In this document: positions 47,387 to 57,891 of the stretch, piece by piece
How the letters are laid out: each line of letters starts with the position of its first letter
Numbering within the stretch: the stretch's first letter is position 1
Source of the DNA: Rhytidiadelphus loreus
Taxonomy: Eukaryota; Streptophyta; Bryopsida; Hypnales; Hylocomiaceae
DNA length: 64,000 nucleotides
Assembly (NCBI GenBank): GCA_947034895.1
Contig: OX344762.1
Span: 32,654,760-32,718,759, forward strand
Reading direction: 5' to 3'
Translations under genes and position numbers: made by a program
The notes under the pieces: model-generated
Database searches by the model: none
Seen by the model: the letters and a program-made list of their open reading frames with translations, nothing else
What the model was told of the DNA's origin: nothing

Positions 47387-47692
47387 TACTCTAAAAGCGC
47401 CCATGCTCTAAAAGTGATTATGATACAGGGGTACATTTTTCTTTCTTCCATGTACCGACAGTGTACATTTCAGGAGACGGTCACTTTTAGTGATCCATGG
47501 GTTTCAACTTCAAAAAATTGTGACTAATTCCACAAAGGTTCAAAAAATATGAAACCACTTGGGTTAGATGCTAGTTCCATTTCTCTTCCTGTAAAAATTT
47601 ACTGAAAATTATTTTAAGGAGTTTTGCTTCCCCCAAAAGGCAGCAGCTCTTAAATAGTCGCTTTAAGAGGAGACTACTTTAGAGAATTTTGA
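47387..47692. mobile_element. MITE family M2, copy 3 (diverged)
   Basis: Left end AAGGTAGTCTACTCTAAAAG, right end GAGGAGACTACTTTAG. Inner sequences (AAAAAATTGTGAC, GAAACCACTTGGGTTAG, CAGCTCTTAAATAG) match the other M2 copies, partly in reverse. About 306 bp, with a large deletion relative to copies 1 and 2. Confidence 0.55.
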
Positions 47693-47912
47693 ACTTGTCT
47701 TCCATGTACAATAATTAGTTATATGGATTTGTATTACCATAATAGAATTTAGTGTCACTTACAAAGCTAGTGTCACCGACTACTAAGTATTCTTAGTGAA
47801 AATGAGTGAAGTATAGAAATATTTAAACTTGCTCTAGTTTAAAATAGTATGGCTTTGATAAAATAATATCACACCTACTATAGGGCAAAAAAATAATCTT
47901 AAATTTTTTTTT

Positions 47913-48062
47913 CACTAGTAGAAAATCTGAAATTTCTGTCATTTTGGACACGTTGTTTTGGACAAAATCTAACAGAAATTTGTTATTTTCAATAGATTTA
48001 TGTTAGATTTTGTCCAAAACAATGCGTCCAAAATGACAGAAATTTCAGATTTTCTACTAGTG
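47913..48062. mobile_element. CACTA-type foldback MITE, CACTAGTAGAAAAT ends, copy 2
   Basis: A 150-bp near-perfect palindrome starting CACTAGTAGAAAATCTGA and ending with its complement, flanked by TTT at 47910-47912 and 48063-48065. The flank is a T tract, so the duplication is less decisive here. It shares terminal bases with 44123-44254. Confidence 0.8.
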
Positions 48063-48065
48063 TTT

Positions 48066-51000
48066 TTATCTAATTATGAACAAGACAAAGAGAAACGATT
48101 ATTGTACTTGGATAATTAGCAAGATTGACACTTTAGTGCCAAATATTTAATTAAAGTTTTAAAATAAGATTTGGCACTTAAGCTAAGAAAGTAAATTATA
48201 TTCAATAGCTAACCTATAACATTTTCATACTACACACATATTATAGGACCCATCTAACTAAGGCTTTTACTCACCTTGTGCATGAGTCTTTTACATAACT
48301 TTCAATGCCACTTAACTTTGTGTTCATGGAGAGATAAGAAGACAAGATGTTTTAATTATAAAAATAGGGTGGTAGGTTGTAAAACAAGCCATGTGGAATA
48401 TGTAAGATTAATAAGAGCTCAATTGTTCATAGTTAAGTCAAAAGCTGGAATTGTATTCAAAGTATAATTTCAGATCAGCAATGTAGAATATATTTTTTCA
48501 AAAAAATTTGAACGAAATTGAAGTGTAAAATCAAGCTAAATTTCATCTCTCCAAAACTTGTTTGATATGGAAAAAGCTCAAAAAGGGATTGGAAGGAATG
48601 TTTTCTTTTACTTTTTTGTACATCCTCTCTTAATTTTTGTCTACAAGTTTTTTTGGAGGCACAAAATATCAATTGGGTTTTGGGAGATGAAATTTAGCTT
48701 GATTTACCAAATTTTCTTAGTTCAAAGTTTTTTGAAAAAATTTATTCTACTATGACGAAATGGGGTATGACACCATGAGACTAAGGAAGAAACACTAAGT
48801 AGCTCCTTCAGAGAGCAATACAAGGCTATACAACGAATTAGTGTAGTAGTTGAACAAATTACAATTGTTATAAGAAAAATTATAGCAACTGTCTAAAAAA
48901 CATTTTCACATGTCATTGTAAAAAATGCTTGCAAATTTTGTATCAAATGCAGTGATCCTCAGAGTATTATGAGTTTGGGAATATGTATGTATACAAATGA
49001 AAAAAATAAAAAGTAAAAAATATATTTCAAGCAAACGATATAGAAAGTTGAAGGAACAACAATTTTTATTGCAACCTTTATCACAACTATGTATGATTAA
49101 ATCATTTACTTGTGATAGTAGATGAGCCATCAAATCCAAATGCCATTTAATCAATATTTTTAATTTAGCCTATTTTATTTATCTCTTAATTTATATGTGA
49201 TTGTTGTTTATAATTTTGATGAATTTCAAAATGAAGTTTTAGTATGTTTCTAGTATGTGTCAAAAATGTCAATGTGGTACAGAATTGAAGGTAAGTATTA
49301 GAGTGGTCACTTTGGAATCCAATTGCATTTATAAAAAAAAATTCAATATCGGATTATATAAACTATAAATTTTATATTTATAATTTTGTAGTTGGTTTTT
49401 AATTTCTAAATGCTCAATAGGTCTTTTTTAAGCTTCTTGAAATTTATTACAAACTTAACAAAAGTTGAAGTAAGTTTTGATAAATTATATCATATATCAA
49501 ATGAGGAAGAAAACACCATATTAAGCATCCTCATGGACTGAAATTCTATATAATTTTGTCTAGTGCATATTTGATGCTAAAAGTGCCCCATAAATGGATT
49601 CTAACTTTTAAACCTATCATTTGGAGCAAAGTGGATCCATAGGAGGGTTGTTTCAATGTAATTTCCCATTCTTGCTCTCCTCACCATTTCTAGAAGTTCC
49701 CACTTACTGGATTCTTCTTAGAAAGCTCATGAGTGCTTGTCCAAAACGAAGATTGGTGGGCTAATGGCCTCATTGATTTCCTCATCTAATGTAGCAATCT
49801 TTTGACTACATTAGATTTGTTTCAATAACAAACACCTCTTGGGAATTTGTGGTCTTCCAATGGCCTCATTAATTTTCTAATGATTCTAGGCACATAATTG
49901 TTGTATAATATTATACATGAGATAAGTTGGGAATAAGGCTTGGTTTACACTAAATTGAGAGGTGAGGAGGTCAAAACTTGAAAGTTTTGATTGGTTGAAA
50001 TCAAGAAGTCCTTGAAAAATGTTTTTACACCATAAAATGAGAGGGCAAGGGTCTCCAAGAAGGTCCAATGAAGTGGAGCACTTAAAAAATAAGGACCAAA
50101 TGTTTGTTCAATAAACACTTAAAGACTTGGGTAGGGTTACATGAAGTTAGTTTTTAATGAATGTTCTCTAAATTTTGACACAAGATGGGAACATTTATCT
50201 CCTTTATGGAAGTTTAAAAAATTCTATTAAGATTCCTAGATCAAAAGTTATACTACCAAAAAAATTTGGGCAATTTGGGCATCTTTTGGACATCTTCAAC
50301 TAAAATCCTTATCAACTTTTGAAATTTAGCATGTTTGTAACCAACCAAATATGGCATAAAATCTTCAAAAAAAAAATAGTTTCAAATCACATTCTAAAAG
50401 GAGTTGAACTTTCTTAGCTAAAATGGGGAGGTTTTCAGAAGAAAAAAAAACATTTAGTTTCTTCTAACTTCAAGCCCTATTGTCTTGTGATGTGTGAATT
50501 CCAAGTTCTTGAAATTTTTCCCTCACATTCAAAATGTTTGTTTCTAAGTTTTCATTGTTTGTATTTCAAATAAAAATTTCTTTATTGTACAAGAAATCAT
50601 CAAAAAATGACTAGTGGATTGCAATTACACTTAAACTTCCTTCCATTGTAGGGTGATTTAGGATAAGTAAGAGTCTATATTTACTTTTGAACTTTTGCGT
50701 TAGTCTACCTTACAATATTTAGAGTCAATGGTGGAGAGATGTAAATTCATCAAGAATAAAAATTTTACTCCAAAGGGTTCAAAGTCTACTAATTCTAATT
50801 TGTAGGAATGAAAAAAAGTTTTTTTTTCTCACTTCAAATGTTATAATCTTTCAATCTACTTAGTCACATGGTTTGAATTTTTTTCCAACACATTGTCATA
50901 GTAGTTTACTACTCTTTAATTTGTAGGGTCAAAATTCCAAAAAAATTATTTTCAATTGTGTGCAATGCACTAAAAAATGGCAATTTTTGACAATTTCTCT

Positions 51001-51233
51001 TTAAAAACACCTAATATGCTCAATTGTAATTAGTGACTATGGTAAACCAACCTATAATCGAGTCAAAAGACCCCATAATAGACACCTAGAGAGTGATTCA
51101 TTAAAGTCTTGCATCAACCCACAGTGGCAAATTTCTTTTCAATAAATGAGATTTGGGCTACATTAGATTGAGTTAGTGGTGACAATCAATGTTAGTCTTG
51201 GATGATGGTGATGGAGTGATTACTACCTGCAAA
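48066..51233. other. AT-rich spacer, no gene seen
   Basis: Long A/T tracts and diverged repeat pieces, including the copy at 49938-50080 of the sequence at 38463. No supported exon or RNA gene. A diverged direct pair, GAGATGAAATTTAGC-like, around 48540 and 48685 is a local duplication. Confidence 0.5.
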
Positions 51234-51292
51234 GAAAAATCACTTCCTGTGATGAATTTTTGTAGTGTATATTCATCACAAGAAGTGATTTT
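51234..51292. repeat. short hairpin
   Basis: GAAAAATCACTTCCTGTGATGAA and its near-complement (TTCATCACAAGAAGTGATTTTTC) are separated by about 13 bp. It is an isolated 59-bp inverted repeat with one mismatch or so, and no CACTA, TA or TTA ends were recognised. Confidence 0.75.
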
Positions 51293-51377
51293 TCTAGGCC
51301 TTCATATTGTAGCCATGTTAAGAAATATTGTAAGTAATTCAAGTAGGTGAATAAGATGACCACTATGGATATACTTT

Positions 51378-52325
51378 TTGTTGAGTTTTGGAGGTAGTCT
51401 AAAGCCTCTTTGGGGCCAATTAGGCAACACACTTCAAAAATTCATAACAAATTCATACTTTGTCAAAAACATAAAATTTCAATTGATTTGGTTCCCCATT
51501 TCTCCCATTTGTCTTTTTGTGGGGAATTTTTTTTTAATTTTTTCAAAAATGCCAACAAGGCAAACCAATCATCATGCCTGCCTGTCATAGTTTGGTACAG
51601 TTTCCCTTCATGACCAAGGAATGTCTATCGCGATTCTAAGTGCATCCACCCACCCTCCTTAGTCAATTGCTTGGAGTGGAGTTTTTCTCCGTCTCTTGCC
51701 ACCCGCCCCTTTTGTTGGGTTTTGGGGGGTAGTCTAAAGACTCTTTTGGATCAATTGGGCCACACTTCAAAAATTTGAAACAAATTCATACTTTGTCAAA
51801 AACATAAAATTTCAATTGATTTGACTCCCCATTTCTCCCATTTCTCTTTACATGGGAAAAGAAATTTAAAAAATTCAACAATACCAACAGGGTAAACCAG
51901 TTATCTTGTCTGGTACAGTTTCCCTTCATGACCAAGGAATGTTTGTCACGGTTCTAGGTGCACCCACCCTCCCTCCTTAGCCAATTGCTTAGAGTGGAGT
52001 TTTTTTCCATCTCTTTCCAGCCGCCCCTTTTTGTTGGGTTTTGGGGGTAGTCTAAAGCCTCTTTTAGGCCAATTGGGCAACACACTTCAAAATTTCGTAA
52101 CATATTCATACTTTGTCAAAACCGTAAAATTTCAATTTCTCCAACTCCCCATTTCTCCCATTTCTCTTTAAGTGAGAAAAGAACTTTAAATTTTTTCAAC
52201 AATTTGCCAACAGGGCAAACCAGTCATGACCAAGCAATGTCATGGTTGTAGGTCCACCCCACCCCCTCAGTCGGTTACTTGGAGTGCAGTTTTTCTGCGT
52301 CAGCAGTCTGTTGTCACCCGCCCCT
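51378..52325. repeat. tandem repeat, about 320-330 bp x 3
   Basis: TTGTTG-GTTTTGG-GGTAGTCTAAAG begins at about 51378, 51711 and 52033. Each unit continues with CACACTTCAAAAATT, CATACTTTGTCAAAA, CCCCATTTCTCCCATTT, CAGTTTCCCTTCATGACCA and GGAGTG-AGTTTTTCTCCGTC in the same order. The third copy is shortened at its right end. No coding potential was seen. Confidence 0.85.
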
Positions 52326-54774
52326 TCTTGCGCACATGCTCAATTGCTCATTACACGGTCATAAGTTTGAAAAAAGCTCCGGCACTTGCTCGAGAACCCT
52401 CTTACCGCCAAATAAAGAAACCAGTTGGCAGTTTGTACGTTAGTTTGTCGGGAAAGAGTTCAATCGAGACTTTGGACGTCAGATACGAGTGAAAGACTGA
52501 CGGACGGAGCTCACTTTTCACAGACCTGAAGAAAAAAAGTATTCAAAGATTTCAGTGGAATGCCCGTAAATACGCCCGACTGCCCGAATTCCACAAATAG
52601 AGAATGAGCCCTTGATTCTCGGGAAGCTTCTGCGACACCTCGTTCTTCACTACGCCGAAGCTTCTGGGACCTTCGTCTGAATTCGTTACCGGTAGTTGGA
52701 TGAGACAAATACCTTTTCAGTTAGTTTGGCGCCATTTTTATTTTATTTATTTAAAAAAATTGTTGGTTGTTGAGGGTGGAACTGGTCAAGTCTGCCCAAC
52801 TCGTGTGACACTGTATATTAACCCCGTATTGCCTCAATCCTTTTTTGAATTTTGGCACATTTTGGCTTATATCTTTGTATACAAATATCATTTACCAAAA
52901 TTTCATGAAATTGGTCATTAAGGAAGGTTGTCTTTTCAAGATTCAAGTATTACATTGGATGAATGAGATGTTAGGTGGACAAAACAACGCCTCCAAGCCC
53001 TCTGTTCATCGTCCAAAATATGGACATCAAAGCGCTTAAGGGTTAAGGTAGAAGTATCCATTCCTAATAACTTAAGCATTTAAACCTATGCAACATGGAA
53101 TTTTTTTGGGAAACTTAGCCCAATGTGCATACACCTAAAGATGTGGAAGAATGCAAAAAATAAAAAACAAAAACAAAAACAAATTCTCCAAGAATGAATA
53201 TTTTATTCAATATAAATGTGGATTTTTCAATAAGACCTATTGTGATTTCATAGACTCACCTATTCTAGTTAGCTTTGGTACTTCTCCCTATGCAAGAAGG
53301 GAAGAGAGATGAATGGACAAGAAGGTACAAACAAAGAATCTTTCTCAATGATTACTACATCCAACTATTGTCCACAATAGCTTAGGCTAAAAAATCATGA
53401 CAGGGGGGTGTTCGAAATAGGTATTTCTACCTTAGTACACAATTTAATTCAACTAGAATAAGAAAAGTTGTTTAATAGTGTACTAAGTGTTAGGGTAATA
53501 AATAAAAATAATACATAATTAGAATTTTTGGGTGTTTTTTTCCAAAAATTAATCCTATTTTGTTTGATAAAAAACAAAAATTTATGTCTTTTAAACATCT
53601 ATCCAATTATATTTTCTAACTTTATTTAATTTTTTGGCTTGGAATGTTGAACTTCAACATTGAGTACATTATTAGACTTAAAACTTTAGGTGTTCAGTGA
53701 CATTACTCAGTCTTTTTTATTTTCAAAAATTACTTTTGTTGAAAACTTGTTCTTCATGACCTCTTGCCTAACTATGACTATGAGGCCAAAATTGGTTGTC
53801 ATACTGGAATACCACCCAAATGTCTCCCCCGCCCTCAAAATTTCCTATCCGTTGATCCAAAATAAAAATAAAAAATTGAATTCCCCCTTCATGTTGTTGA
53901 TTTGATACGTATTAAATACTGGATATGTATTGAGTACAAACTAAATGTATATCAAATACTGGATATGTATTGAATACGTATTGAATATGATGATAAAATC
54001 TATATCAATTGGTATTCATAACTATTCAAAAAAAATACAAATATGTGTTTTGGGGGCAGGGGACAAAATAAAAAATAAAAATTGGGGGTGGGGTAGTTAA
54101 ATAAATTGGCAGATTTTTGTCAATTTTGGGTACATGCTTCACTTTGACTAGTAAATTGAAAGTTTCCTATACATGTTATTGATAGCTAACCACCCTTGTA
54201 AATCATTCCAACTTTCAATTCAATACATATTTATCTTGTTTTCTTTAATTTACTCCATTAATTTGGACATAAAAGACATTTTTGAAGCACCACCAAGAGA
54301 ATTTTTTTTGTTTCAAGATGGATTCCAACAATTTCTAATATAACATGAAATATTAGAAACTCCATCTATAGAAAATTTACATTCATGCAAAATCTCTTGC
54401 CATCCAGGTTGCCATCACTTTCATCAAGGAATCACTAACTCATCAAAGTTTCTTTTAGAATGGCCTCTTCAAAGATTTTTTTTCCTAAAAAGAGTCCTTC
54501 TTTGTCAATGATTCCCATATACTTTTGTCTTACTCATTCACAAATTTGTAGTTCCAAAATTCCCAAACTCCCGAATTCTAATTTCAAGAATCTCATTTGG
54601 AAATGTGCTAGACTGATCCTTGGCCTTGCCTTTGATAGAATTGACGAAATGCTTCCCCAAAATCAATGGAAAATCATATATTCTTTAACATTGCCAACAT
54701 CTAAATGACATCAATTTTTACTAACCAAAAAAAATATATGCGAACCCCAATTTGATAACCATCTACCTAGCTTA
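52326..54774. other. spacer with one GC-richer patch (52320-52720)
   Basis: The patch has a 65-codon minus-strand frame (52511-52708, starting MSHPTTGNEFRRRS) without recognisable domain or splice partners. The rest is AT-rich, with a short degenerate repeat of ATACTGGATATGTATTGA at about 53920-53980. No gene is called. Confidence 0.45.
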
Positions 54775-55653
54775 ACCCCTAAAGTTCCTTGACTATGTTA
54801 TCACCAAAAATGTTGAAAAACTGTCATTTCCAATACAAGTACCAAATTTTTGAAAAATATCATTTTTGGACACATGGGACCATGGGACCTTGTAGTAAGA
54901 TAGATTGAGAATATGTGGAAAAAATTTCAAAATTTTTTACCGTGTAGATTGCAAGATATTAGCATTTGAAGTGACAAATTATTTTTTTGTCCCTGCAAAA
55001 AACCGGGCAGCTGCACTTCATAAGGTCACATTTGTATGAAAAAATGTCCATAATGGTTGTGCTATTTTGGATAATTTGGAATTGTACAACATATAGGAAA
55101 AAAATAGTGAGTTGAAAGAAGTAGAAAATGATTCAAAATACAAAATTGTTAAGAATTTAGTTATAGAATTGAAAAATGCCAATCCCAATGGTTGAAATGT
55201 TGTAATGAACAATCTACATCTTATGGTTTTATTTTTTTCAAAAAATATTGAAAATTGAGTTAAATAAAGGACTTCAAAGTTTATTTTAGACCAGAGAATC
55301 CATAACTATCCGCAAACTAAAACACCTCATAATTTTTTACTCATTGATCAAAATGGAATGATTCAAATCTTTTCACATGTATATAACTCTAGAAAATCAA
55401 ATTCAAATTTATGTTTTTGAAAAAAATGATTTTTTGAAATTTGGCTAGGCTGCCTGAGTTGATAAACAAATTACATATTAGGCCATAACTTTTTACTCAT
55501 ATTTCCAATGTCCTGAAATTTATACCACCTGAAAGATATTCCTCGTCCATCCTTCTATTAAAAATTTGGACCAAAAATATGGATATCTCTAATCACACGT
55601 ACTTGCCCAAAATTTAAATGTTGCTAAAAAAATGTAGTTTGGTCCCTTAGGGG
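54775..55653. mobile_element. TA-flanked element, ACCCCTAAAGTTCC ends, copy 3
   Basis: Left end ACCCCTAAAGTTCC preceded by TA; right end GGTCCCTTAGGGG followed by TA. Length 879 bp. The interior shares short phrases with copies 1 and 2 (TAGATTGCAAGATATTAGCATTTGAAG-like) but is otherwise diverged. Confidence 0.5.
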
Positions 55654-55804
55654 TAAAGGCCACTTCACGCTATGGCTAGAGGTTGAAAGGCCGTCGGTTT
55701 CGGCTAATCCAACTTTAAGAAACCAAAAGTTTGGCCTCTTGACCCTTCACACTAAAAGGCACAAGTTCGAAGGCCATCACCCTGCAACTACCTCCATGAC
55801 AATA

Positions 55805-56387
55805 ACCCCTAAAGTCCCATTGTCCCTACTAGGGACAAAATGGATTTTGGGTAGGCTCCTATGATCTCAATTTTTATTGAATTTTTTTGAAACTTTCTCA
55901 TAAGATAGAGAAACTTATGAGCTTTATGGGAATATAATTTTTATTTGAATTGATGCCCGAGAGCAACAGTTATGCCACAATAACCTCAAAATGGGGGAGA
56001 TTGGGCTACAAAAAAATCCACAAAAATCGAAATAAAAAATTTAATATTTTTTTTCTTGTAGATTGTATTTTTTTCTAAATGGGAAGCTTAGATTCATTCC
56101 ATTTGGATTAGTGATGTGAAAGTTATGGAGCTTCTTGTTTTGTAGGCAATCATAACAACTTCTATTGTAAGAAGATTTTTTTTCTTCCACTTTGAATGCT
56201 AATATCTTTCAATCTACATGGTCAAACATCACAAATTTTTTATCATATGATCTAAGATAAGTTTAGAACAAGATCCTATAGTTAGATTCTAAAAAATATT
56301 TAAAAATATTTATTTCATAGGTGAATGTAGCAAAAATGGTAGTTTTGAGTGGTTTTGATAGAAAAATGGTATTGGGACTTTTGGAGA
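55805..56387. mobile_element. TA-flanked element, ACCCCTAAAGTCCC ends, copy 2 (inverted)
   Basis: Left end ACCCCTAAAGTCCC after TA; right end GGGACTTTTGGAGA before TA. Homologous in reverse to 44895-45377 over most of its length, including the AACAAGATCCTATAGTTAGATTCT region. Length 583 bp. Confidence 0.65.
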
Positions 56388-57591
56388 TAAATTGCCTACA
56401 TGGCGACCAATTCTTAAAGAAAGTTCGGGTCGGTTAGAAATGGATGCCCAAACTATGGTTGAGAGGCCATCAACTTATGATGAGATCTCAACCGTTAAAT
56501 TGGTAGGTGGGGATTCATTATTAAAAATTTAGACTTTGGGTTGGGCCTCTGAAGGCTTCACACTATGGCTGTCCAAGTTGAGAGGCCGTGGGAATTCATT
56601 GTCAAAGGTTTGGACTTTGGGCTTGGCCTTTGGAGGCTTTACACCATGGGCCAACCGAAGGCTCCAATTCTTATTATTTATTGCCTATTTATTTCTCATT
56701 TCTTTGGCCACTCAACAAAGTTTGGCCTCTCGACTTAGACATCGATAGTGTGAAGTGGCCCGTAGCTTGCACCTCGAATAACTTATTACCTTGAAATCCG
56801 TTGAAAATATCCAAACCGAAGGGTCGAGAAGTAAATGAAACTTGGAACTGAAATCTTCGGAATCACACGAAAGAAATCCGGACTTAACCGAACTTGGAAC
56901 TGAACGGAATTACTGTGCCTTGTCAGAAAAAGTACTGAACCTTCACGAAAAAGGAAAAGTCAGGAAGGAATGGCGGCCGACTGAACTCTGTCCGTCCCTG
57001 GTGCCGGTAAGTGTGTCTGCGTGCGCGATGGCGCACCGCTCCTTCGTGCCTGGTTTCCCAGCTCTTGCCTTCCCCAATTCCTTTCGTCGCACTCCCAGTT
57101 CTCTCCCTGGCGAGAAAGAGTGCTCTTCAAGCCTCGAGCCCGTTTCTCTCTTTTCATCAACTGTTGGGAGTCGGGTCCACCGGTACTTTCGTCCTCAGCT
57201 CGCCTCGAGCTTCTCAATTTATAACCACCTCGCCTTGTGCAAATCGTGGCTCAACACCATTACTCAGAAACTCGCGCACTTACACGGTCGTTGGTTGGAA
57301 GCTTAGCTGTAGTGCAATCACTCTGTAGTTCGTATTTTGGAGAAATTGGTTCACAGTTTGTATTTCGGTCGATTTGACGTTTTGGTGGATTTTTGGAGAG
57401 ATCGTTCTTTCTGCTGTTGTGTGTTTTGGTTGATTTGGAGGACGGTCGTTGTTGAGGAAGGATTTTGTGTGGGAGCTGGTGGTGACGTTTTGGGATAATA
57501 GGCGAACGTTGTGGCGAGACTTCGAAGGGTCGGGTTTTAGGTTTTTGGGATAACGCGGGTCTTGTTGGGGTTTTGGAGGAAACTGGTAGCG
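56388..57591. other. upstream region and probable leader of the gene at 57592
   Basis: The first part has repeated GAGAGGCC-rich phrases (56460, 56580, 56720). From about 56,840 the DNA becomes GC-richer and reads like a promoter plus a long leader with GT-rich tracts (57340-57560). A 154-codon frame at 56842-57306 is open but has no domain and ends well before the more convincing ORF. Confidence 0.4.
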
Positions 57592-57891
57592 ATGGCGTTG
57601 CGAACCAGTCGCATTGTGAGGAAGTACGCGCCGTTCTACTCTCGGGTGCGTGACTCCGAAGGTTCGGATTCGGAAGGAGGGGTGCGCTCCAGTGGTTCTA
57701 CTCGGGTTTCTTCCTCTTCTTCTTCATTCGGTTGGCTTCAGCGTGCGTTTTCGACTGGTTTCAGCCATGCACATGTGGTTCCGTTGTCGGAGAGTCCCAA
57801 GCGGGAGCTTCGGATGAGAACCAAGACGAGGAGGCAGCGTCACGACCACTCGAAAAAACACAAGAAGCACTTCCCTCGGTTGCGGTGGTGA
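57592..57891 (+). CDS. unrecognised 99-residue basic protein, possibly organelle-targeted
   Basis: The frame runs MALRTSRIVRKYAPFYSRVR to HFPRLRW. The N-terminal 20 residues have Arg/Lys and no acids, with an Arg at -2/-3 style spacing, as in mitochondrial presequences. A second stretch, WLQRAFSTGFSHAH, has the same flavour. The middle is acidic-serine (DSEGSDSEGG, then SSSSSS), and the C-terminus is very basic (RTKTRRQRHDHSKKHKKH). An in-frame ATG 30 codons upstream does not alter this picture. The leader and the 3' flank (to about 59,600) look like long UTRs. No family was recognised; a translated small protein is likely but unproven. Confidence 0.5.
   Translation: MALRTSRIVRKYAPFYSRVRDSEGSDSEGGVRSSGSTRVSSSSSSFGWLQRAFSTGFSHAHVVPLSESPKRELRMRTKTRRQRHDHSKKHKKHFPRLRW

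Noticed and set aside
56842..57306. 154-codon frame upstream of the gene at 57592
   Set aside because: No domain, mixed composition and position in a likely promoter/leader; other frames are open in the same patch.
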